Shown piece by piece: positions 37,016 through 44,312 of a DNA stretch of 58,482 nucleotides (position 1 is the first letter of the stretch; the number at the start of each line of letters is the position of its first letter). The notes below the pieces were generated by a model. The model was not told the origin of the DNA, searched no databases, and saw nothing but the letters and a program-made list of their open reading frames with translations. The stretch comes from an uncultured Lachnospiraceae bacterium (GTDB lineage: Bacteria; Bacillota; Clostridia; Lachnospirales; Lachnospiraceae): contig CATKXR010000025.1 of NCBI GenBank assembly GCA_949840805.1, forward strand, positions 1 through 58,482, in the 5' to 3' direction. A program made the translations under genes and the position numbers.

Positions 37016-37414
37016 TTATTTTCCATTCAAAAAGGCTCCAAGCTTTTTATCTTCTGTACGGATATGAGTAACCAGGGCCGCGATATGGTTATTTATGCTG
37101 CTCAGGTTCATAACCGTAGGGCCTGCGGCAGGGATGGCGTTTACAATCTCTTTCAGCCTCCGGGTGTAACCGATATGGAACTGCTTATGGGCGGCTATAT
37201 TGGGGTATTTGTATTTCTGCTGTAATTCTTCTTCGTGGGAAAAGTGTTTGTTCACATAATCCAGAAGAAATTTTATGGTAGGCTCGATGGCAGCCCTTCC
37301 CTGTCCTTTGGAGCAGGCATCCATCAGGGAATTGACAGCGCGGAAAAGCTCCCTGTGCTCTTTGTCAATAATCGCGTTTCCGGTTTCCAGTGCTTTTGTT
37401 AATTCGTATTTCAT
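37016..37414 (-). CDS. Bacteriohemerythrin
   Basis: The 132-residue protein matches the hemerythrin four-helix bundle with a diiron site: IDKEHRELF (His, Glu), HFSHEEELQQ (His, His, Glu), AAHKQFH (His, His) and HIRTED (His, Asp). These proteins bind oxygen and help anaerobes store or sense it. It is the second gene of a minus-strand pair behind the HD-GYP gene, 53 bp apart, which points to coupled oxygen sensing and cyclic-di-nucleotide signalling. The N-terminus KYELTKALETGN lacks the usual start Trp. Confidence 0.85.
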   Translation of the reverse strand: MKYELTKALETGNAIIDKEHRELFRAVNSLMDACSKGQGRAAIEPTIKFLLDYVNKHFSHEEELQQKYKYPNIAAHKQFHIGYTRRLKEIVNAIPAAGPTVMNLSSINNHIAALVTHIRTEDKKLGAFLNGK

Positions 37415-37467
37415 AAGAAATCCTTCCTTCCTTAAATATATTCTATGATGTATGTTGACAGGCGGCC

Positions 37468-38709
37468 TTATATGTGCGATTTTAAGACAGACCGGTACTC
37501 TGTGTAGATTCGTTCATAGACGTCCCTTAAGGGCTCGCTTGCCTCGTTGGCCGGGGCCATGATTTCGTCAAAAAAGGTCTCCATGACCGATACAATCCGG
37601 CTGTCTAACTCCCCTTCCCTGCACATATCCCAGAGAACAGCCAGGCATCGTTCCTTCGGCCAGGCCTCCTTATAGCTGCGGCTCATGCACAGGGCGCTGA
37701 CAATATCGGCAACTGCCAGAAGACGTTCCGGCAGGCTTAAGTCTTCTGCCGAAAGGCCCTGGGGATAGCCGGAGCCGTTGAGTTTTTCATGATGCCGCAG
37801 GGCGATGCGGGCTGTAGTCTGGTCCACGCAGCCTTCTATGATCTGGCCGCTTAACGTCACATGCTGCCGCATAATGGCTGTCTCTTCCGGCGTGAGCCTC
37901 CCCGGTTTTTCAAGGACGGAAACAGGGATTCCGATCTTGCCCAGATCGTGGAGCATGGCTCCATAATAAATCTGCTGGCAGATCTCTTCGGAAAATCCCA
38001 TTTTCCGGGCCAGGTGCAGCCCGATCTCCATGACTCCCACCGTATGGGCCACCGTAACACGGCTTCTGAAATCGATGGTGCGGATGACCATGGACAGATA
38101 TGCCGTGGCTTCCTGACTGCTTAACCGGCTGCAGTTCAGGGCGGCATCCAGGCAATGAGGATCGTCCAGCCTGGAAAATATCCCTGATTTCTGGCAATGG
38201 CGCCAAAGATCTATGGATTCCGGCGAAAAGACGATGCCGCTTCCTTTGGAAAAATGTCTGTCCAGATCTTCTTCAGTCCGTTTCACTTCATCGTGCCATA
38301 TCACCGCCCGGTCAGCGGTGTGCATCATCTGGGCATAACGCCGGATTTGTTCCGGCTGTTCTTCCATGGTATTGTAGTCCGCATGGTGATAGAGCACTAC
38401 TTCGGCCCACTGGCCAAGAGGGGTGAATTCCCTTAAGAACAGATACCCGTAGACGGAATGTTCCCATACATTCCCCATCTCAAATTTCACAAGGTTGTCA
38501 ATTTCCTCGGTGCGATAGGCGCCTACATCGTGAAGCAGCGCCAGGAGGCCTAAGATTTTCTTAAGCTCCTCATCCTGGCAGCCGTCAGCAGCCAGCATCT
38601 CCTGCATGACAAGCATCACCTTGACTCCGTGGTCGGCCAGTCTTCTGTCGATCAGGTTCAGGCCACGGCGTATTAGTGTCAATACTTTATGGCTATGTAT
38701 AATTTCCAT
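37468..38709 (-). CDS. HD-GYP domain protein with two HD domains
   Basis: The 413-residue protein has an N-terminal HD domain (LLHDVGAYRTEE near 65, YHHADYN near 125). A C-terminal HD-GYP domain follows (MLHDLGKIGIP near 250, RHHEKLNGSGYPQGL near 305). The HDLGK and HHEKLNGSGYP sequences are conserved for c-di-GMP or cGAMP phosphodiesterase activity; activity itself is not shown. It has no membrane helix or receiver. It begins with ATG 38709 and probably shares a transcript with bacteriohemerythrin. Confidence 0.85.
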   Translation of the reverse strand: MEIIHSHKVLTLIRRGLNLIDRRLADHGVKVMLVMQEMLAADGCQDEELKKILGLLALLHDVGAYRTEEIDNLVKFEMGNVWEHSVYGYLFLREFTPLGQWAEVVLYHHADYNTMEEQPEQIRRYAQMMHTADRAVIWHDEVKRTEEDLDRHFSKGSGIVFSPESIDLWRHCQKSGIFSRLDDPHCLDAALNCSRLSSQEATAYLSMVIRTIDFRSRVTVAHTVGVMEIGLHLARKMGFSEEICQQIYYGAMLHDLGKIGIPVSVLEKPGRLTPEETAIMRQHVTLSGQIIEGCVDQTTARIALRHHEKLNGSGYPQGLSAEDLSLPERLLAVADIVSALCMSRSYKEAWPKERCLAVLWDMCREGELDSRIVSVMETFFDEIMAPANEASEPLRDVYERIYTEYRSVLKSHI

Positions 38710-38748
38710 TTTAAAACCTCTCAGTCAGCCTGTTTCCCCTTGTGGATT

Positions 38749-38777
38749 ATCATATCACAGCAAATTCTGATTTGCAA
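38749..38777 (-). promoter_or_regulatory. Sigma-A promoter of the HD-GYP/hemerythrin operon
   Basis: Minus-strand TTGCAA and TATGAT are separated by 17 bp, 40 bp before the start codon at 38709. Confidence 0.6.
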
Positions 38778-38827
38778 CCGAAAAGCCTCCTATGAATGGC
38801 AACTTTTGTATGAATTTCAGGAAAGTA

Positions 38828-38856
38828 TTGAAAATCTGAGAAATTGAGGATATAAT
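38828..38856 (+). promoter_or_regulatory. Sigma-A promoter of the lipoprotein-glyQS operon
   Basis: TTGAAA (38828-38833), a 17-bp spacer and a perfect TATAAT (38851-38856) lie 32 bp before the lipoprotein start codon. No T-box leader fits in the short 5' leader, so glyQS is not T-box controlled from here. The -10 region resembles the guide-like tail of the candidate RNA at 5167-5437. Confidence 0.75.
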
Positions 38857-38888
38857 AAGGCATACTGAGATGGCGTCAGGAGGAATTT

Positions 38889-39554
38889 ATGAAAAAAAGG
38901 AAATTGGCAGGATCCCTTATTTTGGGAGCAGTTGTTTTTTTTGTGGTCTCCTGTGGAGGACTGGGCGGCCGGGGCAAGTGGGCGGCCAGTGAGAACAGCA
39001 TTTATGTGACAAAGGATCTGCAGGTGCAGAGTGCCATGGTATTTACATCGGCGGAGGCCAATGAGCTGTACAACCAGGAGGAGCTGGCAGCAGAGGCCAG
39101 ACTATGGATTCAGGATTACAATGCCGCTAACGGGGCGGAAGCTGCTTCGGAGAACGGAAAAGGGAAGGCAAAGCTTCCGGTGGCATTAAAAGCCTGTACC
39201 TTACAGGGGCAGACGGGCAGCCTTGTGTTTGATTACGGTACGCCGGATCATTTTGTAAAGTTTGCCCAGGCTACGGGGGACGATACCCATACGGTCACGG
39301 CCCTTTCCCTGGGTGCAGCCGCGGATGTGCTGGCCTCGTCCGGATATTCGGGAAGCTTTACGGCGATGGACGGAGGGACGGCAGGCATCGAGTCTGTGAC
39401 AGGGGAGCCTAAGTATAAGGCAGTGGCCGTGGAAGGGGCAGGAGTTTTCTTTCTGGAGGGCAAGGTGATGTATGTGTCATCCGGGGAGGCAGTGATCCGG
39501 GACGGACATACGGTTGTTACAGGCGAGGGGATGAATTACATCATATTTCAATAA
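38889..39554 (+). CDS. Lipoprotein of unknown function upstream of glyQS
   Basis: The 221-residue protein has a lipoprotein signal peptide ending in VVSCGG. The mature part contains VTKDLQVQSAMVFTS, a linker rich in Ala, Glu and Lys, and repeated short beta segments. I do not recognise the family. TCAGGAGG is its ribosome binding site. It is 15 bp before glyQS with no terminator between, so both share the strong promoter at 38828-38856. The link between a surface lipoprotein and tRNA charging is unexplained and may be only a shared transcript. Confidence 0.65.
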   Translation: MKKRKLAGSLILGAVVFFVVSCGGLGGRGKWAASENSIYVTKDLQVQSAMVFTSAEANELYNQEELAAEARLWIQDYNAANGAEAASENGKGKAKLPVALKACTLQGQTGSLVFDYGTPDHFVKFAQATGDDTHTVTALSLGAAADVLASSGYSGSFTAMDGGTAGIESVTGEPKYKAVAVEGAGVFFLEGKVMYVSSGEAVIRDGHTVVTGEGMNYIIFQ

Positions 39555-39569
39555 GAGAGGAGACAAATT

Positions 39570-40958
39570 ATGGAAAAGACACTGGATAAGATTGTAGCGC
39601 TGGCAAAGAGCAGAGGGTTTGTATATCCGGGATCCGAGATTTACGGCGGCCTTGCCAACACCTGGGACTATGGCAATCTGGGTGTGGAACTTAAAAATAA
39701 TGTGAAAAAGGCATGGTGGCAGAAGTTTGTCCAGGAAAGCCCTTACAATGTGGGAGTGGATTGCGCCATTCTGATGAATTCCCAGACCTGGGTGGCTTCC
39801 GGGCATCTGGGCAGCTTTTCGGATCCGCTGATGGACTGTAAGGCATGTAAGGAGCGTTTCCGGGCGGATCAGCTGATCGAAAATTACATGGAAGAGCATG
39901 GTATTAAGATCGAAGGATCCGTAGACGCCTGGTCCCAGGAAGAGATGAAGAAGTATATTGACGAGAACAATATCTGCTGCCCAAGCTGCGGAAAGCATGA
40001 TTTTACCGATATCCGCCAGTTCAACCTAATGTTCAAGACTTTCCAGGGAGTGACGGAAGATGCCAAGAACACGGTATATCTGCGCCCCGAGACAGCTCAG
40101 GGTATTTTTGTGAACTTTAAGAACGTGCAGCGCACCTCACGTAAGAAAGTGCCTTTTGGTATCGCCCAGGTGGGAAAATCCTTCCGCAACGAGATCACGC
40201 CCGGGAACTTTACTTTCCGTACCCGGGAGTTTGAGCAGATGGAACTGGAATTTTTCTGTAAGCCGGACACGGATCTGGAATGGTTTGCCTACTGGAAACA
40301 GTTCTGCATTGACTGGCTGAAATCATTGGGGATGAAAGAGGAAGAGATGCGGGCCCGTGACCATGAGCCGGAAGAGCTGAGCTTTTACAGCAAGGCTACA
40401 ACGGATATTGAGTTCTTGTTCCCCTTTGGCTGGGGCGAGCTGTGGGGAATCGCAGACCGCACCAACTATGACCTGAGCCGTCATCAGGAGACTTCCGGTC
40501 AGGATCTGTCATATTTTGATGATGAGACGAAGGAGAGGTACATTCCCTATGTGATCGAGCCGTCTCTCGGTGCGGACCGGGTGACTCTGGCCTTCCTCTG
40601 CGCGGCCTATGACGAGGAGGAGATTGGAGAGGGGGATGTGCGCACAGTGCTCCATTTCCATCCGGCGCTGGCTCCGGTGAAGATCGGGGTCCTGCCTCTG
40701 TCTAAGAAGCTGGCCGAGGGCGCGGAAAAGATTTATGGAGAGCTGAGCAAATATTATAATTGTGAGTATGACGACAGAGGGAATATCGGGAAGCGTTACC
40801 GCAGGCAGGATGAGATCGGGACTCCTTTCTGCGTGACTTATGACTTTGAGTCGGAGAACGACCAGGCCGTGACCGTCCGTGACCGGGATACCATGGATCA
40901 GGTGCGTGTGCCGACTGCAGAGCTGAAGGCGTATTTTGAAGATAAGTTCCGTTTTTAA
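39570..40958 (+). CDS. glyQS: Glycyl-tRNA synthetase, single-chain dimeric type
   Basis: The 462-residue enzyme charges tRNA-Gly with glycine. It is the eukaryote/archaeon-like class II type rather than the two-subunit GlyQ/GlyS form. Class II motifs are visible: the motif 1 region [18 protein letters not shown], motif 2 [17 protein letters not shown] and motif 3 [14 protein letters not shown] zinc-type insertion with CKACKE and [10 protein letters not shown] is present. The C-terminal anticodon-binding domain begins near 370 ([10 protein letters not shown]). AGAGGAGA precedes ATG 39570. The length agrees with this family. Confidence 0.95.
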   Translation: MEKTLDKIVALAKSRGFVYPGSEIYGGLANTWDYGNLGVELKNNVKKAWWQKFVQESPYNVGVDCAILMNSQTWVASGHLGSFSDPLMDCKACKERFRADQLIENYMEEHGIKIEGSVDAWSQEEMKKYIDENNICCPSCGKHDFTDIRQFNLMFKTFQGVTEDAKNTVYLRPETAQGIFVNFKNVQRTSRKKVPFGIAQVGKSFRNEITPGNFTFRTREFEQMELEFFCKPDTDLEWFAYWKQFCIDWLKSLGMKEEEMRARDHEPEELSFYSKATTDIEFLFPFGWGELWGIADRTNYDLSRHQETSGQDLSYFDDETKERYIPYVIEPSLGADRVTLAFLCAAYDEEEIGEGDVRTVLHFHPALAPVKIGVLPLSKKLAEGAEKIYGELSKYYNCEYDDRGNIGKRYRRQDEIGTPFCVTYDFESENDQAVTVRDRDTMDQVRVPTAELKAYFEDKFRF

Positions 40959-40972
40959 AACAGGGATGAAGA

Positions 40973-41009
40973 AAGTCCGGAAGTGTCTTTTACAGACATT
41001 TCCGGACTT
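40973..41009. terminator. Bidirectional terminator between glyQS and the DUF3842 gene
   Basis: AAGTCCGGAA-GTGTC pairs with GACATTTCCGGACTT around TTTTACA. It follows glyQS, and its right arm overlaps the last codons of the minus-strand DUF3842 gene. Confidence 0.65.
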
Positions 41010-41394
41010 CTTCGATTACTGAGGAAATAAGCTCATTGAGAGACAGGTTGCCGCATCCGACGATCTGATGATTGCATCGGTTGACAGGGATGAGAAGCTG
41101 TCTGGCCCGGCTCTGTCCCACGGCTGCGGCCATGGCAGGCGTCACTTCACCGTGGAGGGAATCCGCAATGACGATGCCGATAGGGCCGATGATAAGATCC
41201 GCGTCCCTGGCAGCCACAATTACCGGATTCTCCCCGGTAGCTCCAAAGTCGGCGCCGGCCTTCAGCATGGCAGAGGTGGCGATGCTATTGGTTCCCACGG
41301 CAAGAATCTCCTGATGGGGGAATTGCTTTTTCAGTTGTTCTACAATAGCTTTTCCCATCTTGCCGCCCTGGCCGTCTATCACTGTAATATTCAT
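40990..41394 (-). CDS. DUF3842 family protein
   Basis: The 134-residue protein begins NITVIDGQGGKMGKAIVEQL, a Rossmann-like nucleotide-binding start. It continues with AVGTNSIATSAMLKAGA, DLIIGPIGIVIADSL and NRCNHQIVGC. This pattern is the Firmicute-specific family DUF3842, whose function is not established. It might be an oxidoreductase-like sensor. The C-terminal Cys-containing segment (HQIVGCGNLSLNEL) is typical. AGGAGA lies before the ATG. It reads toward the glyQS terminator and is 33 bp downstream of the AraC gene on the same strand, possibly cotranscribed. Confidence 0.75.
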   Translation of the reverse strand: MNITVIDGQGGKMGKAIVEQLKKQFPHQEILAVGTNSIATSAMLKAGADFGATGENPVIVAARDADLIIGPIGIVIADSLHGEVTPAMAAAVGQSRARQLLIPVNRCNHQIVGCGNLSLNELISSVIEEVRKCL

Positions 41395-41427
41395 AATAAG
41401 AGTTCTCCTTTGGCAATTTTATACTTG

Positions 41428-42288
41428 TTACTGATTATCTGGTTCATTGGTATGTGTACAGACGTTTTGTTTTCGCCATTCGCTTGGCGGAAGTTCCATA
41501 ATGCTTTTAAATGCACGGGTAAAGTGAAATTGATTCGGGTAGCCTACATGGCCGGCTATCTCCGCAATGGACAGATTGGTGGAGCGCAGGTATTGGCAGG
41601 CTTTATGGATCCGGTAAGCGATCAGAAATTCCTGAGGGCTTTTCTGAGTCATCTTTTTGAACAGTTTGCTGAAATAGCTGCGGTTTAAGCCAAGGTGGGC
41701 TGCAATGTCTTCGATGGAAATATCTTCCATATAGTGATGTTCAATGTAATCGGCAGTGGATTGGATATAAAATTTTTTTATATCATTCTTGGGAAGCGGC
41801 CTGGCAGTGGAAGAATGCTTTATAAGGGCGCCGAAAAAAAGATAGGTGTATCCTTGTATCTGGGCGGGAAGCATGTCCGGGCAGTCCAGCATATGAAGCA
41901 AAGGGTGAAAGACTTCCCGGCAGCCCTCTGCTGTGGAGGCATTGAAAATTGGGGACGCCTGGGAAAGACCTGCCTGGCTTATGAATTCTTTGGCTTTTAG
42001 CCCGTCAAATTCGATCCACATGTATTTCCATGGTTCCCTCTTATCGGCGCTGTAGTGGACAATCTGGTTCGGTTCAATAAGGAATGCCTGGTTTTCATGA
42101 AGCTGATATTCCATGGCATGCTCCTGGGAGCCGGTCTGATAACAGCCTTTGCCGGAAAGGATGCAGTGAATCAGATAGTGGCTGCGTATGGCGGGGCCGA
42201 AGGTGTGATAGGGCTGGCATTGTTCCCGTCCGTATTGATAAATGGTAATGTCAAAATAATCGTTGCTGAGAAATAAGTAGTTCTCCAT
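41428..42288 (-). CDS. AraC-family transcription regulator
   Basis: The 286-residue protein has an N-terminal cupin-like sensor domain (AFLIEPNQIVHYSA) and two C-terminal helix-turn-helix units: SIEDIAAHLGLNRSYFSKLFKKMT and SIAEIAGHVGYPNQFHFTRAFK. This is the standard AraC/XylS layout, usually an activator that binds a sugar. It is divergent from the sugar-binding lipoprotein and alpha-galactosidase genes, which are its probable targets. Confidence 0.9.
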   Translation of the reverse strand: MENYLFLSNDYFDITIYQYGREQCQPYHTFGPAIRSHYLIHCILSGKGCYQTGSQEHAMEYQLHENQAFLIEPNQIVHYSADKREPWKYMWIEFDGLKAKEFISQAGLSQASPIFNASTAEGCREVFHPLLHMLDCPDMLPAQIQGYTYLFFGALIKHSSTARPLPKNDIKKFYIQSTADYIEHHYMEDISIEDIAAHLGLNRSYFSKLFKKMTQKSPQEFLIAYRIHKACQYLRSTNLSIAEIAGHVGYPNQFHFTRAFKSIMELPPSEWRKQNVCTHTNEPDNQ

Positions 42289-42385
42289 AGGATGGCCTCC
42301 AATGGCTGTGGGATGATTGGCAGATATACCTTAATGTGGCTGGTTTTGTGTCTAAGGAAGAAAAGTTTACATTCTGGTATTGAAG

Positions 42386-42432
42386 AAATCATACCATCAT
42401 ATGTACAATGCTGTCAAGTGATGGTATGATTT
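42386..42432. promoter_or_regulatory. 14-bp inverted repeat upstream of the AraC gene
   Basis: AAATCATACCATCA (42386-42399) is repeated inverted and exact at 42419-42432 around a 19-bp spacer. It lies 98 bp upstream of the AraC start in the AraC/solute-binding intergenic stretch. It may be an operator or a hairpin. The remaining part to 42660 shows no recognised gene. Confidence 0.4.
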
Positions 42433-42662
42433 GTTTTGGAAAGAGGGAAGCGTGAGTTACAATGTTATGGCACCTGAAACGGTAACAAGCGTGAAGGAAG
42501 ACAGGAGAGAAAGTGGCTGCAGACCTTGCTTTGCTGGCAAAACCAAGGCTTTCTGGCATGTTGGAAATAGCCTGGGCAATATTTCCAGGAGCCGCCGCAT
42601 GAAAAATGCAGGATAGTGAAAAAGGCGGCTTTTTGGTATAACAGGGATATTTGGCCGGGCTG

Positions 42663-42692
42663 TTTCCATATGGAAAAGGTTATGATATCATA
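42663..42692 (+). promoter_or_regulatory. Two adjacent palindromes before the sugar-binding lipoprotein gene
   Basis: TTTCCATATGGAAA (42663-42676) and TATGATATCATA (42681-42692) are perfect palindromes. The second overlaps a TATGAT -10-like hexamer and sits just before the AAAAGGAG ribosome site. They could be regulator-binding sites controlling the gene at 42712. Confidence 0.4.
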
Positions 42693-42711
42693 AAAAGGAG
42701 AGTGTGGGATT

Positions 42712-43986
42712 ATGAAAGGTTGGAAATTGTGTTTGGCAGCGTTGGCAGCAGGCACTGTGGCAGCGTCTCTTGTGGCATGTGGAAAAAGTGCGGGAGGAGA
42801 GGGTGACGGCAGCGGGACATTGACTGTGTCGATCTGGGATAATAACCAATTGCCAGGACTGAAGGAGATAGCAGGGGATTTTACAGAGAAAACAGGAATT
42901 GCGGTAGAGATTCAGATGGTTCCCTGGGATCAGTATTGGACTCTTCTGGAAGCAGGGGCCCAGGGCGGCACTCTTCCGGATGTGTTTTGGATGCATTCTA
43001 ATTACAGCCAGAAATTTATGAGCAATGATATGCTTTTGGATCTGACTGACAAGGTTGCGGCCAGTGATGTGATTGATATAGACAATTACTATGAAGATAT
43101 CGCAAAACTGTATCAGCTAGATGGAAAAATCTATGGGATTCCCAAGGATTACGACACTATTGGCCTGTGGTATAATAAAACCATGTTTGATGAGGCTGGC
43201 ATAAGCTATCCGGACGAGACCTGGACATGGGATACTTTGGCAGAGGCAGCGAAAAAACTGACCAAGGAGGATGGAAGCCAATATGGCTTTGTTTCTGCGG
43301 CGAGCTACAACCAGGATGGGTATTATAATGCAATCTATAGTATGGGCGGCAGCGTATTGAACGAAGATAAGACAAAATCCTGCTGGGACTCGCCAGAAAC
43401 TATAAAGGCTATGGACTGGTGGTATGATAATTTGGTGTCACAGGTTATGCCTTCACAGCAGGTAATGAGTGAAAATTTATCGGATGTGTTGTTTGGCTCC
43501 GGCAAGGCGGCCATGGTCATGCAAGGCTCCTGGATGGTAGCAGCTTTCAGGGACAATGAATACATAGCAGAAAATTGTGATGTGGCAGTATTGCCCAAAG
43601 CAGAGGATGGAACCAGGATTTCCATTTATAATGGTCTTGGATGGGCTGCAGCGGCAGGCGGCAGCCATACGGAAGAGGCATGGAAGCTTTTGGAGTATCT
43701 GGGAAGCGAAGAGGCGCAGAAAAAGCAAGCGGAATTAGGAGTTACCATGTCTGCGTTTAAGGGGACTTCCGATACATGGGTAGCCTGTGCGCCGGATTTT
43801 AACCTGCAGGCATTTCTGGATATGTCTGAGAATATGGTAATCCGCCCATACACGAAGAATACAAAGGTGTGGGAAGACTATTCCCAGGAAACCATGGTGA
43901 AGGCATATACGGGCCAGATGAGCATGGAAGATGTCTGCAAGGATATTGCGGCGTATATGAATGATCAGTTGGCAGAGGAAAAGTAA
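42712..43986 (+). CDS. Sugar ABC transporter solute-binding lipoprotein
   Basis: The 424-residue protein has a lipoprotein signal peptide ending in SLVACGK. The mature protein has the family 1 pattern: LTVSIWDNNQLPGLKEIA, GTLPDVFWMHSNYS, DTIGLWYNKTMFDEAGI and a C-terminal GMxxxxAA-type helix. It binds an oligosaccharide outside the cell. Given the alpha-galactosidase downstream and the AraC regulator upstream, raffinose- or melibiose-type sugars are likely. No permease genes follow; instead an IS200 remnant occupies the gap, so the import system here appears to have lost its membrane part. Confidence 0.85.
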   Translation: MKGWKLCLAALAAGTVAASLVACGKSAGGEGDGSGTLTVSIWDNNQLPGLKEIAGDFTEKTGIAVEIQMVPWDQYWTLLEAGAQGGTLPDVFWMHSNYSQKFMSNDMLLDLTDKVAASDVIDIDNYYEDIAKLYQLDGKIYGIPKDYDTIGLWYNKTMFDEAGISYPDETWTWDTLAEAAKKLTKEDGSQYGFVSAASYNQDGYYNAIYSMGGSVLNEDKTKSCWDSPETIKAMDWWYDNLVSQVMPSQQVMSENLSDVLFGSGKAAMVMQGSWMVAAFRDNEYIAENCDVAVLPKAEDGTRISIYNGLGWAAAAGGSHTEEAWKLLEYLGSEEAQKKQAELGVTMSAFKGTSDTWVACAPDFNLQAFLDMSENMVIRPYTKNTKVWEDYSQETMVKAYTGQMSMEDVCKDIAAYMNDQLAEEK

Positions 43987-44089
43987 ATATATGATAAAAG
44001 TATAAAGTTATTGAATGAAAAAGTCTTTTCATCTCCCGTCTGAGATGGGGAGAACAGAATAAGACCGTGGTTTTACCTAAAATACTAAA

Positions 44090-44144
44090 AACTCCTATGT
44101 TATAATGATATTGGATTCGCAGGCCATATCAAAGCATAGGAGTT
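44090..44144 (+). mobile_element. IS200-type left-end hairpin
   Basis: AACTCCTATG (44090-44099) and CATAGGAGTT (44135-44144) form a hairpin 7 bp before a truncated tnpA start codon. IS200/IS605 elements carry such subterminal palindromes at the left end, recognised by the Y1 transposase. The right end was not found. The rest of 43987-44150 shows nothing else of note. Confidence 0.65.
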
Positions 44145-44150
44145 ATCTGA

Positions 44151-44309
44151 ATGGATCATAAGACTATAGCCCATGCCAGATGGAATTGCATGTATTATAT
44201 CATATTTATCCCAAAGTACAGAAGGAAAATAATATATGGGTTAAGAGGGGGATCTGACAGGCAGAGATTCAGGAGAAGGAATAAGGGAGATATTTACAGG
44301 AGGTAACGG
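44151..44309 (+). pseudogene. tnpA: Truncated IS200 transposase (tnpA) fragment
   Basis: The first 33 codons read MDHKTIAHARWNCMYYIIF, then IPKYRRKIIYGLRG, a clear match to the N-terminus of IS200-family Y1 transposases. After that the frame carries unrelated Arg-rich codons to a stop at 44309. A +1 frame resumes with a GEGIREIF-like segment, so a frameshift is likely. The HUH and catalytic Tyr motifs are absent. The end of the fragment supplies the AGGAGG ribosome site of the alpha-galactosidase gene. Confidence 0.75.
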
Positions 44310-44312
44310 GAT

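Noticed and set aside
38784..38888. T-box or other riboswitch in front of the glyQS operon
   Set aside because: Only about 25 nt separate the predicted transcription start from the lipoprotein start codon, too short for a T-box, and no specifier or T-box sequence was seen.
42431..42616. 61-codon frame before the sugar-binding lipoprotein gene
   Set aside because: It has no ribosome site, an unusual composition and no recognisable motif.
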